A stretch of 64,000 nt of DNA from contig NZ_CP083582.1 of NCBI RefSeq assembly GCF_020091585.1, positions 4,536,536 to 4,600,535 on the forward strand. Reading direction: 5' to 3'. This stretch comes from Kovacikia minuta CCNUW1. GTDB lineage: Bacteria > Cyanobacteriota > Cyanobacteriia > Leptolyngbyales > Leptolyngbyaceae. The notes beneath the pieces are model-generated. The model saw nothing but the letters and a program-made list of their open reading frames with translations. It made no database searches and had not been told where the DNA came from. Position 1 is the stretch's first letter, and each line of letters starts with the position of its first letter. Made by a program: the position numbers and the translations under genes. Below, piece by piece: positions 9,011 through 18,400 of the stretch.

Positions 9011-9274
9011 TTACTTGTGAGCCTGGAGCCAGGTGATGAGGTCAGTGGTTGTGGAGAAATCCAGGAGTGCTTCGGTGAGTTCTTCTACCTGAGCGATAGC
9101 CAATGCACGGATCTGAGATTCAAGCTCCGGGTCGATTTCTCCAAAGCGATGTTTTAGCTGTCGCAGTGCAGTGGTTGCGATCGCCTCCTGCTGTGCTTCC
9201 TGGTAGACTCTGGTTTGTTTGAGTTCGTTCGATTCCAGCAATGCTTCTAACATCACCTCAAGCGTTTTATTCAT
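9011..9274 (-). CDS. Stand-alone DUF4351 protein (Rpn tail paralogue)
   Basis: An 87-residue protein that is nearly all DUF4351: LKHRFGEIDPELESQIRALA, then VEELTEALLDFSTTTDLI and TWLQAHK. It also keeps the ELKQTRVYQEA segment that precedes this domain in the neighbouring full-length gene. Its start overlaps the stop of that gene by 8 bases. It looks like a duplicated C-terminal third that has become a separate coupled gene. The function is unknown; the domain is thought to accompany PD-(D/E)XK nuclease domains. Confidence 0.65.
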   Translation of the reverse strand: MNKTLEVMLEALLESNELKQTRVYQEAQQEAIATTALRQLKHRFGEIDPELESQIRALAIAQVEELTEALLDFSTTTDLITWLQAHK

Positions 9275-10151
9275 GAGCCTGAAGCCAGGTTATTAGGTCT
9301 GCTAGAGTCGAGAAATCTAACAGGGCTTCGCCTAATTCTTCTAGTTGATCGGTTGAAAGCTGTTGAATTCGCGGTTGCAACTCTGGCTCAACATTCCCAA
9401 CCTGGCGATTGAGCAGGCGCAAGACTAATGTCGCTTCACGCTGTCTTCCCTCTTCTCGACCTTCCTCCAATGCCTCCTGGTAGACTCTGGTTTGCTTGAG
9501 TTCGTTTAATCCCAGCATTGTTTCAATCTCCTGTCTGCTTAGTTCGGGATACTTATAAACCAGAACGGTACTGATTAATTCTAGAATCTTTTGCTGACTG
9601 GCTGCATCAGCACTCTCTTGGTTGGCACGAGCGATCAATCGTCTGGCTTGTTCGGCTGCAACATCCTTCTCCGCACCGACCAGGTAAAGAATACCAAGTT
9701 CCAAGGAGCAGGTTTCTATAAGAGAGGCTTTGCTAACGCCCAACTGTTCAGGCAGTTCATCCAGATAGATGCGTTGAAATCGGGTACCGTTGTCGAAGTC
9801 GGTGTAGTGGATGGGTAAGCCAGGGTCAAGGCGGCGCTGGGTGAAGATGAGAACGGCTCTCCAGTCGTTTTGTGGACGGTAGCGATTGAGGTAAAGAAAA
9901 ATCTCACTGAAGAAGCCAGGGTAGAGGTCGCCTTTGCGATCGCGGTAGCCCATGACTTCGATGAAGTAGAGGGGCTGATCTGGAGTGTTGGGCGGTGGGG
10001 TGAGGATGCCGTCGATGCGAAAGCTGGTTTGTTTGACTTCTTCGGAGGTGAAGCGGTAGATGGCACCGCGGGGGTTGGGGGTGCCAATCAGGTCGAAGAA
10101 GGCGTTAGGGGAGGTCTGGAAGATGCGATAAAAGAGGCTATCAGTCTTCAA
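9267..10151 (-). CDS. Rpn/PD-(D/E)XK family nuclease with DUF4351 tail
   Basis: A 294-residue member of the Rpn recombination-promoting nuclease/putative transposase group (DUF2887 type). The N-terminal nuclease fold shows RIDG around Asp47 and FIEVMGYRD around Glu65; the usual EVQ/EVK position reads E-V-M, so activity is uncertain. Residues about 220-240 are charged and probably coiled (EEGREEGRQREATLV). The C-terminal 60 residues are DUF4351. These proteins form fast-evolving multigene families in cyanobacteria. Two further copies of the tail lie downstream on the same strand. Confidence 0.8.
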   Translation of the reverse strand: MKTDSLFYRIFQTSPNAFFDLIGTPNPRGAIYRFTSEEVKQTSFRIDGILTPPPNTPDQPLYFIEVMGYRDRKGDLYPGFFSEIFLYLNRYRPQNDWRAVLIFTQRRLDPGLPIHYTDFDNGTRFQRIYLDELPEQLGVSKASLIETCSLELGILYLVGAEKDVAAEQARRLIARANQESADAASQQKILELISTVLVYKYPELSRQEIETMLGLNELKQTRVYQEALEEGREEGRQREATLVLRLLNRQVGNVEPELQPRIQQLSTDQLEELGEALLDFSTLADLITWLQAHE

Positions 10152-10200
10152 GGGGTAGGACAGATGAGGATTAAGGTTGATTGTAGTGGAGATGTTAGCC

Positions 10201-11009
10201 TCAATCTTTTTGCATCAAAATTGATAAGAACTCTGAAACCACTTCACGAGGGCGAATCATGCAATCTTTAGCAGTGAAGCGAACGGTGGGAATTCCAGAG
10301 CGAAGTAGGACACGATCGCGGGCATAGTCTCGAATCGTTTGCTCCCCCTCCATGTGGTGTTCCCCATCCACTTCTAAAATGAGGCATCGACCCTGATAAA
10401 ACACCATGAAATCGGCTTCCACTCGTCCGGTTAGCTGGCTATCACTGACCAAAGTATTTTGCAATCCCGCTCGACCACGGGCGTTGGCAAAAAATAGCAG
10501 TTCCGTTTGATCGAGGCTTCAGCAATTTTCATCTCTACCTCTGAACGCAGGTATAGACCACCCCATTCTTTGAAGTAATTTCCGCCTGTGGCGTTTTCTT
10601 CGTAGACGGGTGGGGTAGTTGTTAGGGCTGTCCCTGCCAGAATGGTTTCGATGTGTGGCTTCAGTTCATCGCTACAAAAGATGTGCCAGTGATGTTGAGT
10701 GCCCGCTCCGCCTGGTTGCCCTGCGGATGCCAGATGCAGAGTTTCTCTGGCTTCAAAGTAAAATCCAGGGCGAGTTTTGTTGTAAAGCTTCTGGCTAACA
10801 GTCTTCCTAAACTTTTGCCGTTGTTTCCCCTCTAACTGTCTAGCTTGAGGGCTGAGAGCCATGATGACATCAATCAGCTTTTTGGTTTGGACTCGAAACG
10901 AATGGGGTAATTTACTCCCAATCTCAACGATGGCATTGCTTTGGGTGTTACCCTGATCGCCCTCAAGGTCAAAATCGACAGTAACCTTGCCGTTTTCAAT
11001 AGAATTCAT
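10201..11009 (-). pseudogene. DUF559-type endonuclease-domain protein, frameshifted
   Basis: The N-terminal part (10431-11009, MNSIENGKVTVDF...) leads into LRSEVEMKIAEA. A one-base deletion near 10513-10519 then shifts the frame, and translation resumes as LDQTELLFFANARGRAGLQ and RVEADFMVFYQGRCLILEVD to 10201. The ADFMVFY...LEVDGEHH segment is the PD-(D/E)XK core of cyanobacterial DUF559/Vsr-like proteins, and a C-terminal VSEFLSIL helix is typical. Supplying one C in the GCC-TC run restores a single reading frame, so this is either a recent mutation or a base-call error. The N-terminal domain is not recognised. Confidence 0.65.
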
Positions 11010-11016
11010 GGGCTTT

Positions 11017-11251
11017 ACTTCTCGGTATCAATCCACCAACGCTGAAGTGTAGGCTGTTGCCCTCGCTGGTTATCCACTGTAACTACAACCAACTTCCGAC
11101 CGTTCGCATCGGCAAAGCTGAACCGACAATAGCCCCATGCCAGTGCCAGAGCAATCTTCTACTTCGTTGTAGCCAAGCTGATCGATGATGTAATCCATCG
11201 GACTGAATCGCTCCCGATTGGGGGAAAGCTCAATCGCTTGCCATCCAGCCT
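11017..11251 (-). pseudogene. Decayed small ORF cut by a miniature element
   Basis: The minus strand reads MDYIIDQLGYNEVED, then after a frame change ALALAWGYCRFSFADANGRK, then LVVVTVDNQRGQQPTLQRWW and IDTEK followed by a stop at about 11015. The N-terminal side is interrupted at 11252 by a 105-bp repeat element. It probably encoded a small protein of about 80-100 residues. I do not recognise the family. Confidence 0.4.
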
Positions 11252-11356
11252 CTAGAGCATCGGTACAGTATTTCGAGAAACCGGGTTTTTGGTGAGGATA
11301 TTCAGCGAAAATTGAGCATCTCACAGCAGAAACCCGGTTTCTGTACCGGCGTTCTA
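11252..11356. repeat. 105-bp CTAG-bounded miniature element, copy 1 (inverted)
   Basis: It begins CTAGAGCATCGGTACAGTAT and ends with CTGTACCGGCGTTCTAG. The ends are inverted repeats (CTAGAnCnnCGGTACAG), and the interior contains paired AGAAACC(C/G)GGTTTCT motifs. Similar copies occur at 29840-29945 and 56089-56194 in the opposite orientation. It has no coding capacity and is probably a non-autonomous transposable element. Confidence 0.7.
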
Positions 11357-11812
11357 GTTTCCCCAAGCGGACTAGGCGTTTGACAATGGGGTGTTAGCCC
11401 TGGAGTTGACGCAACTGATTGAGCAATCGGGCAAGCACTGGGTAAGCGAGATTGAGTGTTCTCGCTTGATTTGGTGGAATGGGCAGTGGTGCCGGGTTGA
11501 TGCGGTTGCGACTCAATTGCGCCTGGAGCATCGAGAGAGCTTCGCCAGTTACAAGGCCGCTGTCGCAATGGAGAAGTGAAGGAGTATTGGGCGTTTACCA
11601 AGACCGTTCGACTCAAGCGCTATGGACGCAACCGATTAGGGATCGTGCATGAAAAGCAGGATTTGAGTGATCCGCCCCGGTTTCTTTTGACCGATGCCTT
11701 GCATTGGGAAAGTGCACGGGTAATTCAAACATGGAGTTACCGTTGGGCTTGCGAAGTCTTTCATGAGTTTTGCAAGCAGGTGGCAGGGTTCGAGTTTGAC
11801 CCGTGAAGCTTA

Positions 11813-12169
11813 GAGGGTGTTTGAAAAGTCCTACTGTCGGTAGCAAAGATGCGATCCCCCTAAGTCCCCCTTAATCAGGGGGACTTTAAGCCTGTTTCCC
11901 CCCTTTTTAAGCTACGGTGTACACACAAGTCGATCGCTGATTCGTTTTCCGAAAACCTGATCCTCCACAACCTTGATTTCTCGTTGCCGGTTCTCAATAA
12001 GCCGAGATTATTGAGATTTCAGCCAATTTCCAAAGTTGAGGCAGAGCAAGGGTTTCAGGACTTGTGTTCACAGATTTCCGACTTGTGTGTACACGGTAGC
12101 CTTTTTAAGGGGGGTTAGGGGGGATCTCTGAGTGTTGCATCTTACAGCCCTACCTTTTCAAACATCCTC
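11813..12169. mobile_element. IS5-like miniature element with TTA duplication, hosting a second element
   Basis: The ends are inverted repeats (GAGGGTGTTTGAAAAG at left; GAGGATGTTTGAAAAG read inward at right). It is flanked by TTA at 11810-11812 and 12170-12172, fitting the 3-base TNA duplications of many IS5-group elements. Inside, GATCCCCC...TTAAGGGGGG arms form a large imperfect palindrome. The 190-bp element at 11911-12100 is inserted in its centre. There is no transposase gene. Confidence 0.6.
11911..12100. mobile_element. 190-bp miniature inverted-repeat element, copy 1
   Basis: It starts GCTACGGTGTACACACAAGT and ends with the inverted partner (ACTTGTGTGTACACGGTAGC), one mismatch in the 22-base terminal repeats. 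It is flanked by the 8-base direct repeat CTTTTTAA. I can see no difference from copy 2 at 26501-26690. It is non-coding, and no related full-length transposon is in the window. Confidence 0.85.
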
Positions 12170-12303
12170 TTACCACAAACTGCTGCATCTGGTGCAAGGA
12201 TTGTTTGCTCGAGGGCAAACCTGTGAGCAAGTGCTGGAGGTAATTATGCCCGCCTTATGAGATCTGCCCTTTTTATCCTCTCCCCGTAACCTTCCAAGTC
12301 CTG

Positions 12304-12339
12304 TTCTCAATTCCGCTTGACTTTCAAGACAATTGCTAC
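12304..12339. repeat. 36-base copy of the IS110-type element tail
   Basis: TTCTCAATTCCGCTTGACTT and the next 16 bases match 7911-7946 with one substitution. This indicates a second, mostly deleted IS110-type copy here. Confidence 0.5.
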
Positions 12340-12402
12340 GATTGTTCGCATTTGCCCAGAAGTTCATTTAAATCGGTGTCACAAAGCCTCTCCGTCAAAT
12401 GT

Positions 12403-12433
12403 CAAAGGGGCAGACATTGCGTCTGCCCCTTTG
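12403..12433 (-). terminator. Hairpin downstream of the giant repeat-protein gene
   Basis: A perfect 13-base stem (CAAAGGGGCAGAC / GTCTGCCCCTTTG) with a 5-base loop lies 53 bases after the stop of the giant gene. It is a probable transcription terminator; the T-tract on the minus strand is weak. Confidence 0.6.
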
Positions 12434-12485
12434 ACACTTGCTGTGGATTTTTAGCTTAAACTCAGCCCTTTACCAAGTCTCAACT

Positions 12486-15400
12486 TCAATCTGGGTAAGC
12501 GAAGTTAATCGTGAAATACTGCGTTGGCAGCGTTCCACCGGAGCCTCCATCCGACACACTCAGCTGGAAGGTGTCGGTTGATCCGCCTCCGTTTGATTGG
12601 TAAGAGACCTTGCCACTATTAATATCCGCCTGGGTAAAGGTTTGACCTGCCAGGAGTCCTACTCCGTTCAACCGGATTTGTCCAAAAGCTGGATTGGGGG
12701 CTGAAACCAGCTTGTACACTAACTGAGCGGAGGTATTGTCCACATCTATCACTTGCAGGACACCTTGACTGATTTCCGTCACTGAAGATACGTTCCCGGA
12801 GACTGTAATCGTGGGATTGGGAGTCAGAAGTTGGGGCAGATCATTTACCGGAGTGACATTGATATCAAAGATCTCGGTGTTGGTAGTCGTTCCATCAGTG
12901 ACACTATAGGTAAAGGTGTCGCGGATGGTTTCAGAGCCATTATGTTGATAAGACAGCCGCCCAGAGTCGATATCCGCCTGCGTAAAGCTGCCATTCACAC
13001 CGAGGGCAACGTTATTCAGGAAAAGCGTGCCACGCAAGGGATTCGACAGGAGTTTATAGGTTAGTGGCTGACCTTCTGGGTCGGAAGTTTGCAACACTGT
13101 CTTGGTGATGGTGGTAATGGCTCCCTCAGCGATCGTCAGTGGACCGTTAGAAACCAGCACCGGAGCATCATCCACGGGTGTGATCCCGACCTTGAACGAA
13201 GTGGAACCAATGTTACCACCTGCGCCATCGCTGACGGTGAAGGTAAAGCTATCACTGGTTGTCTCACTGCCGTTATGGCGATAACTGATCCGGTTCTGGT
13301 TAATGTCATCCTGGGTAAAGGTCTGACCAATGGTCAGGTTACTGCCATTTAACGCCACACTTCCGCTAGAAGGATTATTGGTTACGGTGTAGACTAGCTG
13401 CCCTGCCGTGTTGTCCGGATCGGTTACCCGCAACAGGGAGCCACTAATCGTCGCACTTTGCCCTTCAGAGACAGGCAGGAGATCATTCACGACCAGGGTT
13501 GGCACATCGTTGATCGGATTCACGCTGATGTTAAAGCTGGCAGTAATGGGCGCAGCACCCCCATCCGATACCTGGAAGGTAAAGCGATCGCTGATTGTTT
13601 CACTGCCATTGTGAACGTATTTGATCAATCCCTGGTTGATTTCATCCTGGGTAAATGTGGCACCTGCCGCTAGTACCGTTGCCCCCCTCAGCAGACTGCC
13701 ATTCAGCGGAACTGAACCAGCCTGGATCGTGTAAACAATCGCAGTTGCAGGGTTGTCAACATCCGTGGTCCTCAACAATCCATTCGTAATGACCTGGGTT
13801 GACCCTTCATTCAGGGTCAGCACCTTATTCGTTACCAATGCGGGAGGATCGTTCACCGTCGTAACATCAATATTCACCGTTTGGGTGACATCTACACCAG
13901 GAGGTGTTGCCCCTACAAAACCTTTGTCGTTGACCGTAATGGTTAGCTGATCGGGGCCGGTATAGTCGAGGTTACCCCGGTAGATCAGGGTATTGAGCGC
14001 AGCGGCGATCGCCTCCACCGTACCTTCATAAACGGCTGATTTCGTCCCGTTTGCACCACTAATCGTGGTTAACCCATCGGTAGCCAGATTGAGTGTTCCA
14101 TTAGCGACGCCCAGGGTGACTCGAATCGGATTCGTACCAGAGTCTACATCCGCCAGAGAAATTGCGGTTGCACCTGTGAATGCCAGATTGGTGTCCTCAT
14201 TTACGCTCAACAAACCTGTGGGCAAGGTTAATGTGGGCAGATCATTAACCGGCGTAACGTTGATGCTGAGGCTGCGCGTATCCGTCAGGGCACCACCGAT
14301 GACTCCGGTATTCCCCTGGTCATTAACGGTAACTGTGACGATATCGGTGCCGTTGTAGTTGGGGTTGCCCTGGTAGCGCAAATTGCTCAAGGTCGCATTA
14401 ATCGCAGCCTGGTTGCCTGTAATTGTGAGCGTATTAGAGCCAGCACCACCAATAATCGTCGCTGGAGAGCCAGCCGCTGCTGCATTCAGCAATCCTTGCA
14501 GGACTGAAACTGTGACCTCCAGGTTGCTGGTACCCGCATCCACATCGGCGATCGAAATCCCCGATAGGGTGAGCAGCGTATCTTCTGCCACAGTACGGTT
14601 GGTGCCACCTGCCACACTCAACACAGGAGCATCATTGACCGAGTTAATCAGGACATTCAGGGTTTGAGTTACACTCTTAGCCCCTCCGGAACCTGTGAGG
14701 TTCTGGTCATTGACCGTAATTGCGATCTGCTCTAAACCATTGATATTGGTTTTCCCTTGATAGCTGAAACTATTGAGGGCATTGTTCAGATCAGTCAGGC
14801 TGCCCGTGAGAGTCACGCTGTTACTGTTATTACCAGTTACCGTCACACCCGCCGCGTTGTTGAAACTAATGTTTCCGCCTGTGGAGGGCGCGCCTGTGCC
14901 CAGGGCAGCCAGAGTAACCCGCACAATGCCGTTGCCTGCGTCTACATCATTGATGCTGACTCCAGTAATGTTCAGGGTGGTATCTTCGTCAACGATCTGG
15001 GAACCCGGCAGTGTCAGCGTGGGGGCATCGTTAACAGGGGTAGCGGTAATCACAAAGGATTGGAGCGTGGAGGTCTCGATGCCGCCATTATCAACGCCAC
15101 CATTGTCTTGTAGGCGAACGGTAACGGTGGCTGAACCGTTGGCATCCTGTGCCAGGGTATAGGACAGGGTTCCGTTGGGTGCGATCGTGGGAGCAACCGC
15201 AAACAACGAGGGGTTGTCATTGTTCACCAGGAAATTGACGGTTTGACCACCCTCATTGGCAGGGCCAGGAGAGATATTGGTTGCCCAGGCAACGGACTGT
15301 GCTGGAGCGTCTTCGTTGACGGTGATGTTGCCACCCTTGGTAAAGGTTGGGGCATCATTCACAGAGTTGACGTTTAGCGTAAAGGTGTAATCGCTGGAAG

Positions 15401-18400
15401 TGTCAACGCCACCCAGAGTAGTTCCTCCGTTATCTTGCAGCCTGACTGTAATGACTGAAGAGCCAAAGGCATTGGCAGTCGGTGTATAGGTGAGGGTGCC
15501 ATTCGGATTAATCACAGGTTGCCCCCCTGGGGTAAACAGGGTGGGGTTGGAGTTGTTCACAACCACAAAGTTCACAGTCTGCCCCGACTCGTTAATTGGG
15601 CCGCTCAGAATATTCGTTGCCCAACCCGTCACCGTTTGAGCGCCAGCATCCTCATTCACCGTTTGGTTCGCACCACCGATAAAGGAGGGCGCATCATTGA
15701 CGGGACGCACATTAATGGGAATGGTTCGCGTCACGCTTAACGGTCCAGGAGAGCCTGTGACATCCTGGTCATTGATGGTTAGCGTAATCGAATCGGTGCC
15801 GTTGAAGTCTGGATTTCCCCGATAGGTGAGGGTAGAGAGTGCTGCTCGAATATCGGCGATCGTTCCTTCTAGTGATAGGGTACTGCTGCCGTTAGCTCCG
15901 TCCAGGAAGGAGATGCCGTTGGTTGTCGCCAGGTTGAGGGTGCCGTTAGACGTGGCAATACTTGCCCTGACCGGACTTTCGCCAGCGTCAATGTCTGTGG
16001 TGTTGATAGTTAACAAGAGGGGTGCATCTTCATCAGCAACCTGAGTTCCAGTTGGAATAGTCAGCGTTGGCGCATCGTTGACTGCGGCAACCGTGATATC
16101 GATCGTGCCCGTTGAAGTGTCGGTCCCATCATTGGCGGTAAAGGCGATCGCATCTGGGCCACTGAAGTTCAGCGCAGGCTTGTAAATCAGGTTATTCAAC
16201 GCCGTATTGATCGCTGCTACCGTTCCAGTCACCCGCACGCTGTTAGTACCATTTCCGGTAACCCCAGCCGTTGAGCTAAGCGTCAGTGTTCCATTTGCCA
16301 CTGCCAGATCAACCGTGATCGGGTTGTTATTTTCCGCATCACTTAAACTGATCCGGGTTGCATTAGAGAAGGTTAGTTGATTGTCCTCGTTAACAGTTTG
16401 AGAACTGGGTAAAGTCAACAGAGGCGCATCATTAACGGGGGTAATCGTGATTCCAAATGTTTTGGGTGAAAGTGTCCCCGTCGAACCGTCTGAGGCGGTA
16501 AAGGTAAAGCTATCGCTGATGGTTTCACTGCCGTTATGGACATAGGAAAGTTGGCTATTACCGATGTCTGTTTGCGTGAAGGTTTGTCCACTCGACAACG
16601 TGACGCCACCTAACACCAAGCTGCCACGCGTTGGTGTAGTCCCCAATGTATAGGTAATAGGGCCAGGACCATCGGGATCAGTAACCAGCAATTCTGTATT
16701 CGAGATGGTTGCACTCAGCCCTTCGGTGACAGCCAAACCCTTGTTAAGGGAAAGATTAGGGGCATCGTTAACAGGGGTAATCGCAATATTGACCGTGTTT
16801 GGACCGATCGGTGCTGCAATCACTCCATCGGTAATCGTAAAGGTGAAGTTATCTGAGACAGACTCACTCCCGTTATGCGAATACTTCAGTTGACCACTGT
16901 TGACATCTGCTTGAGTGAAGCTATTCACCGCTGTGGTTCCCAGGAACAGGGTGCCATTAGTAGGCAGATTAGTGACGGAGTAAACCAGACTGGAACCGGA
17001 AGGATTATCGCCATCGGTAATTTGCAGGATTGAATTGTTGATGGTGACAGAACCCGCTTCCGATAAGGACAAGCCACTGTTGCTCACCAGTACTGGCACA
17101 TCATTGGCTGGAGTCACGGTAATGCTGAAGGTGTTAGTGGCTGGAACCGTTCCTGCAACTCCATCGGAGGCAGTAAAGCTGAAGCTGTCGCTGGTGGTTT
17201 CGCTGCCATCGTGGGTGTAGGAGAGTTGACCACTGGCAAGATCTGCCTGGGTAAAGGTTTGGCTACCAGTCAAAACAACATTCCCCAGCTTCAGCGTCCC
17301 CTTCGTCGGTCCGTTGTTCAGGGTGTAGGTAACGGGATTGGGACCATCGGGATCAGTAACCAGCAATTCTGTATTCGAGATGGTTGCACTCAGCCCTTCG
17401 GTGACAGCCAAACCCTTGTTGAGGGAAAGATTAGGAGCATCGTTAACAGGGGTAATCGCAATATTGACCGTGTTCGGACCGATCGGTGCTGCAATCACTC
17501 CATCGGTAATCGTAAAGGTGAAGTTATCTGAGACAGACTCACTCCCGTTATGCGAATACTTCAGTTGACCACTGTTGACATCTGCTTGAGTGAAGCTATT
17601 CACCGCTGTGGTTCCCAGGAACAGGGTGCCATTAGTAGGCAGATTAGTGACGGAGTAAACCAGACTGGAACCGGAAGGATTATCGCCATCGGTAATTTGC
17701 AGGATTGAATTGTTGATGGTGACAGAACCCGCTTCCGATAAGGACAAGCCACTGTTGCTCACCAATACTGGCACATCATTGGCTGGAGTCACGGTAATGC
17801 TGAAGGTGTTAGTGGCTGGAACCGTTCCTGCAACTCCATCGGAGGCAGTAAAGCTGAAGCTGTCGCTGGTGGTTTCGCTGCCATCGTGGGTGTAGGAGAG
17901 TTGACCACTGGCAAGATCTGCCTGGGTAAAGGTTTGGCTACCAGTCAAAACAACATTCCCCAGCTTCAGCGTCCCCTTCGTCGGTCCGTTGTTCAGGGTG
18001 TAGGTAACGGGATTGGGACCATCGGGATCAGTAACCAGCAATTCTGTATTCGAGATGGTTGCACTCAGCCCTTCGGTGACAGCCAAACCCTTGTTGAGGG
18101 AAAGATTAGGAGCATCGTTAACAGGGGTAATCGCAATATTGACCGTGTTCGGACCGATCGGTGCTGCAATCACTCCATCGGTAATCGTAAAGGTGAAGTT
18201 GTCAGAATTCGATTCGTTCCCGTTATGCGAGTACTTCAGTTGACCACTTTCAACATCAGCCTGGGTAAAGCTAGTGACTGCGTTATTCCCCAAATACAGG
18301 GTGCCATTCGTCGGCGCACTGGTGACCGAGTAAACCAGACTCGATGGGGGTGGATTATCATTGTCAGCAATTTTCAGGATGCTACTGTTGATCGTGACAC

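Larger units (their letters stand above)
11391..12259 (+). pseudogene. IS701-type transposase remnant
   Basis: The fragments, in order, are: GKHWVSEIECSRLIWWNGQW; after a frame change near 11540, RNGEVKEYWAFTKTVRLKRY; then LTDALHWESARVIQTWSYRW up to 11806; and after an inserted element KLLHLVQGLFARGQTCEQVL ending at 12259. These match the C-terminal half of IS701-family DDE transposases. The N-terminal half is absent, and the middle is lost or displaced by the element at 11813-12169. Confidence 0.65.
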
